A DNA stretch of 64,000 nucleotides, taken from positions 1-64,000 of the forward strand of contig UQYQ01000002.1 of assembly GCA_900545345.1 (NCBI GenBank), in the 5' to 3' direction. A program made the translations under genes and the position numbers. The notes below the pieces were generated by a model, which saw nothing but the letters and a program-made list of their open reading frames with translations, had not been told where the DNA came from and made no database searches. This document shows positions 17,242-26,300 of the stretch, piece by piece. Origin of the DNA: an uncultured Ruminococcus sp. Lineage in GTDB: Bacteria; Bacillota; Clostridia; Oscillospirales; Ruminococcaceae. How positions within the stretch are numbered: the stretch's first letter is position 1; each line of letters starts with the position of its first letter.

Positions 17242-17545
17242 TAACATGACGTTTTATCTTTGTATATATCGGATATAATTCGATATATTATGCCTCTTGG
17301 GTAGTTTGTCAGAGACCAGTGATAAACGGCGGGTTTAACAGAGCGAATAAACCTTTTAATCTATGTAAAATCCGTCGTTATACATTGTTTTTATTGAACA
17401 AACTTAAAAAGACGGCAGAAAAAATAAGCTTTCTTCTAAAATTATTCATATATGCCCGAAAGGGTAAGCAATGTCTGGGCAGAAATGTTCAGACATTGTT
17501 TTTTATAAAATTTAATGTTAATAATAAAATTAACAGGAGGAAATT
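17242..17545 (+). other. 304-base intergenic region with dispersed repeat and element copy C
   Basis: It contains GATAAACGGCGGG (17329) shared with the recA-recX repeats, a GTAAAATCCGTCG...GACGGCAG element shared with 22980-23060, and the CCCGAAAGGG plus terminator unit. No gene is seen; a short open frame from 17319 runs across the terminator. Confidence 0.65.
17359..17504 (+). repeat. Intergenic RNA-like element, copy C
   Basis: CCGTC...GACGG encloses an AT-rich hairpin. Then come CTTTCTTCTAAA, CCCGAAAGGG (17455-17464) and the terminator stem CAATGTCTGGGC/GTTCAGACATTG with a T-tract (17469-17504). From the CTTTCTTCTAAA segment onward it is almost identical to copy A. The next LRR start is about 40 bases downstream, as for copy A. 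Confidence 0.7.
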
Positions 17546-19114
17546 ATGAAAAAGGTTTTATCGATTTTAGCGGCATCGGTAATGACTGTGTCAGCATTGA
17601 CAGGTGCGATGACTGCATCAGCCAGTGAGGTTGCAACGGGTCAATGCGGGGATAATGTAACATGGACACTTGACTCGGAGGGTGTATTGACGATTTCGGG
17701 TGAAGGCAAGATTAGCAGTGAACAGGCGAAAGTGTACGGAAAGTGCTCATGCTGGGGATATTATGAATACAAAGACAGTATTAAAGAGGTAGTGTTTGAA
17801 GAGGGAATTACCGGCATAGGCAAATGTGCATTCGGAGATGAAATAATTCCTGTAGCAACACCGGATTTCCCTACAGCTGTTTTCCCGAATATGCATAAAG
17901 TTACATTTCCGTCTACATTAACGGAAATCGGAGATTTTGCATTCAACGGCTGTTCATTAGAGGGCGAGTTAAACTTACCTGCTGCCTTAAGCAGTTTGGG
18001 CCAGCAAGCTTTTGCGTGTACAAATATAACAAGCATAAATTCACTTAATGAAGATATGATATTGGGTGGAACTGTATTTGCCTACTGTCAATCATTGACA
18101 GAGGTAGTCATTCCAAAGGGATGTACATATTATAGAAACGGTGAAATAAATGCAGCAAGAGCGAATAAGCTGTTTCGTTCATGCAAAGGTCTTAAGAGAG
18201 TGATACTTGAAGAGGGAGCAACATTTTCAGAAGGAATGTTTACAGATTGCAAAGCACTTGAAGAGGTTATAATCAAGTCAAAAAATTTAGAGAGTATTCC
18301 TAAATCCGCCAATAATCCGTTTTATGAAATGAAAACCGGCGTCAGTCTTATGCCGAGCGGAACAAGTTATGCAGATCGATTAACTTATAAGGTGCATAGA
18401 GGTACATTGACAGAAGAAACTCTCAGATCTTTTCAAATCCCAAGCGAAAACATTATATATTTTCCATACTCCACACATCTTGAAAAAGCAATAGCTTTGG
18501 CAGAATCAAAAGAAGCAGGAAAATATACAGATGTTTCAATTAATGCTTTGACAAAAGCTATAGCTGACGCAAAGGCAGTTTTGGAAAATATAAATGCAAC
18601 ACAGGAAGATGTTAATTACGCTGTCACGGCTGTTAATAACGTAATCAGGAAACTTGAAGAAAAACTGACACTAACAGAGCCGTCAAAAGAGCCAAGCAGC
18701 AATCAAACAAAACCAACTGCTGCAACTCCAAAGGCTGTAACACCAACAAAGATAACAAGAAATGCAGGTGTAGTTGCTAAGGAAAAGAAAGCAGCTTCAA
18801 AGGTTATGAAACAGGCAAAGCTTAACAGCCTGAGGATAAAGAGCAAGGGCAAAAAGATAAATGTATCCTGGAGGAAAGTTAAAAAAGCAAACGGCTACGA
18901 AGTACAGGTATCAGCTAAGAAGAACTTCAAGAAAGTTATCTTTAAAAAAGATTTAAAGAAAACAAAGCTTACAATTAAAAATATGAAGATTAGGAGCAAA
19001 AAGATTTATTTTGTAAGAGTAAGAGCGTATGCTACATACAAAGATATAAACAACAATACCATTAAGGTCTATAGCAAATGGAATAAACAGCTTAGAAAAG
19101 TAAAAGTAAAATAA
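17546..19114 (+). CDS. Secreted BspA-like LRR protein with FN3 tail
   Basis: A 522-residue paralogue with signal peptide (cleavage near residues 25-27, before SEVATGQCG), LRR_5 repeats to about residue 300, one FIVAR-like helical unit (about 310-372), a Ser/Thr/Pro/Lys linker and the Lys-rich FN3 module (about 420-522). CAGGAGG precedes ATG 17546. Its first 50-odd codons are nearly identical in DNA to those of the gene at 19288, while the LRR parts differ, which suggests gene conversion or recent partial duplication. It is followed closely by the next two paralogues without a clear terminator between them. Confidence 0.87.
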   Translation: MKKVLSILAASVMTVSALTGAMTASASEVATGQCGDNVTWTLDSEGVLTISGEGKISSEQAKVYGKCSCWGYYEYKDSIKEVVFEEGITGIGKCAFGDEIIPVATPDFPTAVFPNMHKVTFPSTLTEIGDFAFNGCSLEGELNLPAALSSLGQQAFACTNITSINSLNEDMILGGTVFAYCQSLTEVVIPKGCTYYRNGEINAARANKLFRSCKGLKRVILEEGATFSEGMFTDCKALEEVIIKSKNLESIPKSANNPFYEMKTGVSLMPSGTSYADRLTYKVHRGTLTEETLRSFQIPSENIIYFPYSTHLEKAIALAESKEAGKYTDVSINALTKAIADAKAVLENINATQEDVNYAVTAVNNVIRKLEEKLTLTEPSKEPSSNQTKPTAATPKAVTPTKITRNAGVVAKEKKAASKVMKQAKLNSLRIKSKGKKINVSWRKVKKANGYEVQVSAKKNFKKVIFKKDLKKTKLTIKNMKIRSKKIYFVRVRAYATYKDINNNTIKVYSKWNKQLRKVKVK

Positions 19115-19117
19115 AAC

Positions 19118-19226
19118 CTGCCTTTAGGTGTAATTGAAATTTTAAGATGTTGCAAGTTGAATTTATACGGAGGTTAAAGACTGCCGTTTCGCAATCGGAA
19201 CATCAAACAAATTATAACAGGCAGAG
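19118..19226 (+). repeat. 109-bp intergenic duplicate, copy 1
   Basis: The segment starting CTGCCTTTAGGTG and ending AACAGGCAGAG is repeated almost perfectly at 21136-21244; I see one missing T and one extra G between the copies. It contains a CTGCC...GGCAG pairing. It marks duplication of an LRR gene together with its flank. Confidence 0.9.
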
Positions 19227-19287
19227 GAAAAATAACCGGCGGCGGTTTGCCGCAAGCGGAAAATAGAAATAAACAGGAGAGAAACTA

Positions 19288-21132
19288 ATGATGAAAAAGG
19301 TTTTATCAATTTTGGCAGCATCGGTAATGACTGTGTCAGCATTGACAGGTGCGATGACTGCATCGGCCAGTGAGGTTGCAACGGGTCAATGCGGGGATAA
19401 TGTAACATGGACACTTGACTCGGAGGGTGTATTGACGATTTCGGGTGAAGGAAATATGTATACAGGTAACTGGCTCAGTAACAATGAATTTAAAACTGAT
19501 GTATGGACATATTTAACTCATTCAGAGGACATAAAAAAAGTAATAGTAGAAGAGGGAGTAACATCAATAGGATGCGGAGCATTTTATCAGTGTAAAAACC
19601 TTGAAACGGCAGTTATACCGTCAACAATTAAAAAATTCGACGGCCGTGAAACATATCCTACCGGACGCAACAGCGGTGATAAAATGAGCTTTGCTTTTGC
19701 CGAATGTACATCACTTAAAAATCTTACATTAACTGAAGGTATGACGTCTATCGGAGGTCACGCTTTTGAAGATTGTACTTCGCTCGAAAGTGTAGTTATT
19801 CCATCAACGATAACAGAATGGGGAAATCATTCATTTAACAGATGTACATCATTAAAAGATATAACCTTAAAAGAGGGTATAACAATAATGGGTGCATCTG
19901 CTTTCAGAGAATCGGCAGTGGAAAGTATAGTTATTCCTTCAACAATTGAAAGTTGGCCGAGCGACTCACACAGAGATAGGGCTTTAACGGAGTTCGGTTT
20001 TGATGAAAGAGGATATGCGTTCAGAGATTGTCAGAACCTCAAATCTGTAACATTTACACCGGGACTTAAATTAATTTGCAACGGAGCGTTTTATAATTGC
20101 AGTAATTTAAAAAAGGTTTTTATACCGGCATCTGTTACTAATTTGTACTATGGCTTTGCACGCTGCAGCGGACTTGAAGAGGTAGAAATCGAAGAAGGTT
20201 CCGAAATGACACAGTTATCAAACTATGCTTTTTTAGAATGTGAAAATCTTAAAACCTTGGAAATTCCTGCAGGAATTGAAATTTCATATACAAACGGCCG
20301 TTGGGGTATGGGCTGTGATTCTTTGGAAAGTATTTATCTTCATAACAAAAATATTGTTAACTTTTTTTCCTATACTCCGAATGATACAGTAACCTATTAT
20401 TGCTATCCTGATTCTGAAACATACAATACTATGCAAAACAGATCTTTTGCTGTAAAAGATATTACAGGCATATTATCACAAACAATAAATAATTTCAATT
20501 CTGCTCTTGATGAAGCAAAAGGGAAGGCTGAATCAAGTTTCACTCCTGAAAGCTATGAAAGATTAAAGACAGTTATTGAAAATGTCGGTGAATATGGTGA
20601 AGATTCAAATATTTTGAGCATGAAAGCAGATACTGCTAAAATCAGAGAGGCTCTTGATTCACTCGTTGAAAAACCGACAGAGCCATCAAAAAATCCGAGC
20701 AGTTCAAATAATCAGACATCAGACAATAACAAGAAGCCAACAGCTGTAACACCGACAAAGGTTACAAGGAATCCAGGTGCAGTTGCTAAGGAAAAGAAAG
20801 CAGCTTTAAAGGCAATGAAGCAGGCAAAGCTTAACAGCCTGAAGGTTAAGAGCAAGTCTAAGAGAAAGATTAATGTAACTTGGAAAAAAGTAAAAAAAGC
20901 TAAGGGTTATGAAGTTCAGGTTTCAACAAACAAAAAGTTCAAGAAGAGCAAAATTATCTTCAAGAAAGATGTTAAGAATACAAAGCTGACAATTAAGAAT
21001 AAGAAGATTAAGAGCAAAAAGACTTACTATGTAAGAGTAAGAGCTTATGCTGTTTACAAAGACACAAACAACAAAACCGTTAAAGTATACAGCAAATGGA
21101 ATAAACAGCTTAGAAAAGTTAAAGTAAAATAA
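19288..21132 (+). CDS. Secreted BspA-like LRR protein with FN3 tail
   Basis: A 614-residue paralogue. Start ATG 19288 or the adjacent ATG 19291, behind CAGGAGAG. The signal peptide and the GDNVTWTLDSEGVLTISGEG segment match the gene at 17546. LRR_5 repeats extend to about residue 390, with well-conserved AFxxCxSLxxVxIPSTI units. A single helical unit (about 400-465) replaces the longer FIVAR region, then a Ser/Asn/Lys linker and the Lys-rich FN3 module (about 510-614). It sits in the tandem set 17546-22867. Surface adhesion is inferred from the family. Confidence 0.87.
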   Translation: MMKKVLSILAASVMTVSALTGAMTASASEVATGQCGDNVTWTLDSEGVLTISGEGNMYTGNWLSNNEFKTDVWTYLTHSEDIKKVIVEEGVTSIGCGAFYQCKNLETAVIPSTIKKFDGRETYPTGRNSGDKMSFAFAECTSLKNLTLTEGMTSIGGHAFEDCTSLESVVIPSTITEWGNHSFNRCTSLKDITLKEGITIMGASAFRESAVESIVIPSTIESWPSDSHRDRALTEFGFDERGYAFRDCQNLKSVTFTPGLKLICNGAFYNCSNLKKVFIPASVTNLYYGFARCSGLEEVEIEEGSEMTQLSNYAFLECENLKTLEIPAGIEISYTNGRWGMGCDSLESIYLHNKNIVNFFSYTPNDTVTYYCYPDSETYNTMQNRSFAVKDITGILSQTINNFNSALDEAKGKAESSFTPESYERLKTVIENVGEYGEDSNILSMKADTAKIREALDSLVEKPTEPSKNPSSSNNQTSDNNKKPTAVTPTKVTRNPGAVAKEKKAALKAMKQAKLNSLKVKSKSKRKINVTWKKVKKAKGYEVQVSTNKKFKKSKIIFKKDVKNTKLTIKNKKIKSKKTYYVRVRAYAVYKDTNNKTVKVYSKWNKQLRKVKVK

Positions 21133-21135
21133 AGA

Positions 21136-21244
21136 CTGCCTTTAGGTGTAATTGAAATTTAAGATGTTGCAAGTTGAATTTATACGGAGGTTAAAGACTG
21201 CCGTTTCGCAATCGGGAACATCAAACAAATTATAACAGGCAGAG
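21136..21244 (+). repeat. 109-bp intergenic duplicate, copy 2
   Basis: Near-identical to 19118-19226 and again placed just after an LRR stop codon and before a CAGGAGAG start region. Confidence 0.9.
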
Positions 21245-21274
21245 AAAAAATAAAAATGAACAGGAGAGAAACCA

Positions 21275-22867
21275 ATGAAAAAAAAGATTTTTTCAATTTT
21301 AGCTGCAGCGGTTATGACCGTATCAGCATTGACAGGTGCAGTAACTGCGTCAGCCAGCGAAGTTGCAACGGGTAAGTGCGGAGAAAATATAACATGGTCG
21401 CTTGATTCAGACGGTGTACTTACAATTTCAGGTGAAGGAGAAATGGATGGAAACGGCGGCAGTGCTAATTATCTTTACACATACAGACATTGGTCGTATT
21501 CGGAGTATGCCAGCCAAATTAAAGAAGTTATAATTGAAGAAGGCGTTACATTTATAGGACCGTCTGCCTTCGGTAATGTTGAAAAAACAAGTAATAAGGT
21601 TGCATATCCTAATCTAAAAAAAATAACACTGCCTTCAACTATAGAAGTAATAGGTCAGGCAGCATTTCATGCTACTGTTATTGAGAATTTAACTGTTCCC
21701 GAAAATGTAAAGGAAATATGGCCATACGCTTATCAGTATTCATTAATAGAAAAAGTAAAAATTAACGAGGGTGTTTTTGTGCATGCGGCAGCTTTCTGTG
21801 ACTGTCCTAATCTTAAAGAGGTAACTGTTTCGCCGAATGTTGAATATGGTCACGGTGCAGGATGGGGTTCTGAAAATCACAGTGAAACTGTTTTCGAACG
21901 CTGCAACGCCCTTGAAAAAGTAACTATATTAGGCGGCGGAACGGTTCATAAGAGATTTGAGGCGTTCCAAAAGGGTTTGCCTTATACCATGTGTGAACAA
22001 TGCAAATCTTTAAAAGAAGTAATCATTCTATGTTCAGATCTCGAATATATTGGACCGGCTGACAGCTCAAGAGATTATTCGTCCGAAACCTTTGAAACCA
22101 CAGGCACAGACATAACCTATTATGTATGCAAAGACAGCAAAACAGAAGCTACACTTAAAAAAGCAGGTTATCTGAAGGACGCAACGGAAGATGAGTCTGC
22201 AAATTATGTTTATATTGCAAGTATAAAAGAGCGTGAAGCACTTGAAAGAGCAATCAAAAAGGCAGAAGCTATAGAAGCAGACAAGTATACAGAAGAAACT
22301 GTATCAGCTTTGAATGAAGCTGTAGAATCGGCAAAACCGCTTTTGGAAAATGAAAAGATATCACCGGAAGATGTCAACAGTGCCACAGAGGCTGTTAATA
22401 ACGCAATCAAGGCACTCGAAGAAAAGCCGTTACCACCGACAAATCCAGAACCAACAAAGCCTAGTGCTGCAAAGCCTTCAGCAGTTCCGACAACAAATAA
22501 TGCAACAAGAAATCCTGCAGCTGTTAAGAAGGATATGACTGCCGCTAAAAAGGCAATGAAGCAGGCAAAGCTTAACAGCCTGAAGGTTAAGAGTAAGTCT
22601 AAGAAAAAGATAAGTGTAACCTGGAAGAAGGTAAAGAAGGCTAAGGGCTATCAGGTACAGGTATCAGCTAAGAAGAACTTCAAGAAGATTGTCTTTAATA
22701 AGGATCTTAAAAAGACAAAGTTGACAATTAAGAATAAAAATATTAAGAGCAAGAAAACATACTTCGTAAGAGTAAGAGCATACGCTACTTATAAAGACGC
22801 CAACAACAAGATTGTTAAGGTATATAGTAAGTGGAATAAGAAACTCAGAAAAGTAAAAGTTAAGTAG
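21275..22867 (+). CDS. Secreted BspA-like LRR protein with FN3 tail
   Basis: A 530-residue paralogue, last of the array before rpoB. The signal peptide is cleaved near residue 27 (before SEVATGKCG). LRR_5 repeats (about 35-310) are close to those of the gene at 9365, with shared blocks such as EGVTFIGPSAFGNV and TIEVIGQAAF. One FIVAR-like unit (about 325-395), a Pro/Thr linker and the Lys-rich FN3 module (about 435-530) follow. CAGGAGAG precedes ATG 21275. The similarity to the gene at 9365, with other paralogues in between, indicates that the array grew by non-tandem copying or by tandem expansion followed by divergence. Confidence 0.87.
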   Translation: MKKKIFSILAAAVMTVSALTGAVTASASEVATGKCGENITWSLDSDGVLTISGEGEMDGNGGSANYLYTYRHWSYSEYASQIKEVIIEEGVTFIGPSAFGNVEKTSNKVAYPNLKKITLPSTIEVIGQAAFHATVIENLTVPENVKEIWPYAYQYSLIEKVKINEGVFVHAAAFCDCPNLKEVTVSPNVEYGHGAGWGSENHSETVFERCNALEKVTILGGGTVHKRFEAFQKGLPYTMCEQCKSLKEVIILCSDLEYIGPADSSRDYSSETFETTGTDITYYVCKDSKTEATLKKAGYLKDATEDESANYVYIASIKEREALERAIKKAEAIEADKYTEETVSALNEAVESAKPLLENEKISPEDVNSATEAVNNAIKALEEKPLPPTNPEPTKPSAAKPSAVPTTNNATRNPAAVKKDMTAAKKAMKQAKLNSLKVKSKSKKKISVTWKKVKKAKGYQVQVSAKKNFKKIVFNKDLKKTKLTIKNKNIKSKKTYFVRVRAYATYKDANNKIVKVYSKWNKKLRKVKVK

Positions 22868-22882
22868 CAACGAGCCGCTCAA

Positions 22883-22946
22883 TGGATAATGGACAATGGA
22901 TAATTGATGATTAATTGTCCATTATCAACTGTCAGTTGTCAATTGT
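22883..22946 (+). repeat. AT-rich imperfect palindromic repeat
   Basis: ATGGATAATGGACAATGGATAA is answered by the inverted form in TTAATTGTCCATTATCAACTG, with further TCAGTTGTCAATTG units. It resembles the small mobile palindromic repeats common in clostridial intergenic regions. No transposase or target-site duplication is obvious. Confidence 0.6.
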
Positions 22947-23063
22947 AATAGCGTCACGCTGACTGCTGGTTTAACAAAGCAAATAAACCGTTTAATCTAT
23001 GTAAAGTCCGTCGTTGTACATTGTTTTACATTGAACAAATTAAAAAAAGACGGCAGAAAAGAT

Positions 23064-23096
23064 AAAGCGTCTGAGTAAAATACTCAGACGCTTTTC
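23064..23096 (+). terminator. Terminator at the end of the LRR array
   Basis: AAGCGTCTGAGTA pairs perfectly with TACTCAGACGCTT across a short loop and is followed by TTTTC. It isolates the LRR genes from rpoB. Confidence 0.9.
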
Positions 23097-23144
23097 TATA
23101 TATTGTAAAATAGCGAAATATTAAAACTTTTTTTCTAAAAAGTA

Positions 23145-23173
23145 TTGACAATCATTGGAGCTTGTTATATAAT
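23145..23173 (+). promoter_or_regulatory. rpoBC promoter
   Basis: TTGACA (23145-23150) and TATAAT (23168-23173) with 17-bp spacing match the sigma-A consensus exactly. Confidence 0.92.
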
Positions 23174-23332
23174 TATAAAATGTATCATAATGGAGTTTTA
23201 CACCTATTTACAACGAAATTCTAAGGTAAAGGGAAGTGAAATTCAGGTATTTTAAAGCAATTTTTGTGTAAATGTGAAGCTGAAATGGTACACCCTAAGC
23301 TAGCGTATTTAGATTAAGGAGTGATTAAGCCT

Positions 23333-26300
23333 ATGGTAAATGTCAAGGATGTCAAGCTTGGCAAAACAACCCGTAAGAGCTTTGCTAAGATTAATGAAGT
23401 TTTAAGCATGCCTAATCTTATCGAAGTTCAGAAAAAATCATACAAATGGTTCTTAGATGAAGGTTTAAGAGAAGTATTCAGAGATGTATCGGCTATCACT
23501 GATTACAACGGAACTCTCGAACTGAGCTTCATTGATTACAAAATTGATGATGAGCCTAAGTATTCGGTTGCTGAGTGTAAAGAAAGAGATGTAACATATG
23601 CAGCACCTCTTAGAGTTACCGCAAGACTGAATAACACAGAAACAGGAGAAATAAAGGAAAGCGAAGTCTTTATGGGTGATTTTCCTTTGATGACAGACAG
23701 CGGCACATTTGTAATCAATGGTGCTGAGCGTGTTATTGTATCACAGCTTGTTCGTTCTCCTGGTGTGTATTATGCATGCGATAAGGATAAAACAGGAAAG
23801 GATTTGTTCAAATCCACTGTTATTCCAAGCCGCGGTGCATGGCTTGAGTATGAAATGGACTCTAATGATGTAGTATATGTAAGAATTGATAAGAACAGAA
23901 AAATTCCTCTGACTACATTTATAAGGGCTATCGGTATAGGAACAAATTCTGAAATATATGAGACTTTCGGTGAGGATGAAAGATTAATTCAAACTATCGA
24001 GCAAAAGGATCAGACCGCTAACAGAGAAGAAGCTTTGCTTGAGGTTTATAAAAAACTTCGTCCGGGCGAGCCTCCTACCGTTGACAGTGCAGTTTCACAT
24101 TTAAATAATTTATTCTTTGACGCTAAAAGATATGACTTGGCAAGGTTCGGAAGGTATAAGTTCAATAAAAAGCTTGGACTTGCATCAAGATTGTCAGGCC
24201 ACATATTATCACAGCCTGTTATAAACCCTATGACCGGTGAGATTATGGCTGAACAGGGTGAAGCTGTCAGCTATGAAAAGGCAGTTGAAATTGAACAGGC
24301 AGGCGTTAAGGTTGCTTATGTTAATGTTGAAGTTAAAGAGACTTTAACTATTGAAGGCGAAGTAATCAACAAAGTTGAAGAAAAAGAAGTTAAGATTATC
24401 GGAAACGGAATGGTTGACATTAAGAATTATGTTGACTTTGATGTTGAAGAGTATGGCATAAACGAGATGGTTTCTTTCGATATATTGAAAGAAATTCTCG
24501 AAACATCGGAAACCGAGGACGATTTAAAAGAAAATATCAAAGCCCGTGCTGATGAGCTTATTCCTAAGCATATAACTATTGATGATATTATTGCAACAAT
24601 TTCTTATTTCTTAAATCTTTGTGAATGTGTCGGTGTGATTGACGATATCGACCATTTAGGAAACAGAAGAATCAGAAGTGTAGGAGAGCTTTTGCAAAAT
24701 CAGTTCAGAATCGGTTTTACAAGAATGGAAAGAGTTATCCGTGAGCGAATGAATATTCAGTCTCAGGATTTAGAGGTTGTTACTCCTACCGCACTTATTA
24801 ATATAAGACCTATCACAGCTGCTATAAAAGAGTTTTTTGGTTCATCACCTTTGTCACAGTTCATGGATCAGAACAATCCTTTAGCTGAGCTCACTCACAA
24901 AAGAAGGCTTTCAGCTTTGGGACCTGGAGGTTTATCACGTGACAGAGCCGGATTCGAGGTTCGTGACGTACACTACTCTCACTATGGAAGAATGTGTCCT
25001 ATCGAAACTCCTGAAGGACCTAACATCGGACTTATCTCATACCTTGCTTCATTTGCAAGAATTAATGAGTATGGATTCATAGAAGCACCATATAGAAAAG
25101 TTGACAAAGAAACCGGCGTTGTTACTGATGAAGTTGTATATATGACAGCTGATGTTGAAGACAACTTCATTGTTGCACAGGCTAACGAGCCTTTGACAGA
25201 AGACGGCAAATTTGCAAGAGCAAAAGTAAACGGAAGATACCGTGATCAGATTTCCGAATTTGACAGAAGCGAAATCGATTATATGGATGTTTCGCCTAAG
25301 ATGGTTGTTTCTGTTGCTACTGCAATGATTCCTTTCTTAGAGAACGATGACGCAAACCGTGCTTTGATGGGTTCTAACATGCAGCGTCAGGCAGTTCCTC
25401 TGCTGAAAACAGAAGCACCTATCGTCGGAACAGGCATGGAATATAAAGCCTGTGTTGACTCAGGCGTTGCTGTTGTTGCAAAGGCAGACGGCATTGTTAA
25501 GAGTGTTTCAGCTGATGAAATCGTTGTTTTGGAAAACGGCGGTGACATTCGCACATATACACTTACAAAGTTCAAGCGTTCTAATGCAGGTACTTGTACA
25601 AACCAAAGACCTATTGTTGAAAAAGGCGAAAAGATTGAAGAAGGTCAGGTTATTGCAGACGGACCTGCTACATCAAACGGTGAAATTTCACTTGGTAAAA
25701 ACGCATTAATCGGATTTATGACCTGGGAAGGTTATAACTATGAGGACGCTGTACTTCTGAATGAAAATCTTGTTAAAGAGGATAAATATACTTCTATTCA
25801 TATTGAAGAGTATGAAATCGAAGCCAGAGATACCAAGCTCGGACCTGAGGAAATCACAAGAGATATTCCGAATGTCGGAGAAGACGCACTTAAAGACCTT
25901 GATGAAGACGGTATCATAAGAATCGGTGCCGAGGTAAGATCGGGTGATATTCTTGTCGGTAAGGTTACACCTAAGGGTGAGACGGAGCTGACAGCTGAAG
26001 AAAGACTTCTTCGTGCTATTTTCGGCGAAAAGGCAAGAGAGGTCAGAGATAATTCTTTGAAGGTCCCTCACGGTGAATCAGGTGTTATCATTGATGTTAA
26101 AGTGTTCACAAGAGAAAACTGTGATGAGCTTTCACCTGGTGTTAATAAGCTTGTAAGATGCTATATCGCTCAGAAGAGAAAGATAAGCGTCGGAGATAAA
26201 ATGGCCGGACGACACGGAAACAAGGGTGTTGTTTCAAGAATTCTTCCTCAGGAGGATATGCCGTTCTTAGAAGACGGAACACCTCTTGATATAGTTTTAA

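Larger units (their letters stand above)
22868..23332 (+). other. 465-base intergenic region and rpoB leader
   Basis: In order it holds a palindromic repeat (22883-22946), a dispersed repeat like that at 17325 (about 22955-23060), a terminator (23064-23096), the rpoB promoter (23145-23173) and a leader of roughly 150 bases. I see no ribosomal protein gene here, although rplJ-rplL normally precede rpoB. Confidence 0.75.

Noticed and set aside
17319..17549. A 76-codon open frame before the LRR gene at 17546
   Set aside because: It runs through repeat element copy C and its terminator into the LRR start; no ribosome site or protein-like composition.
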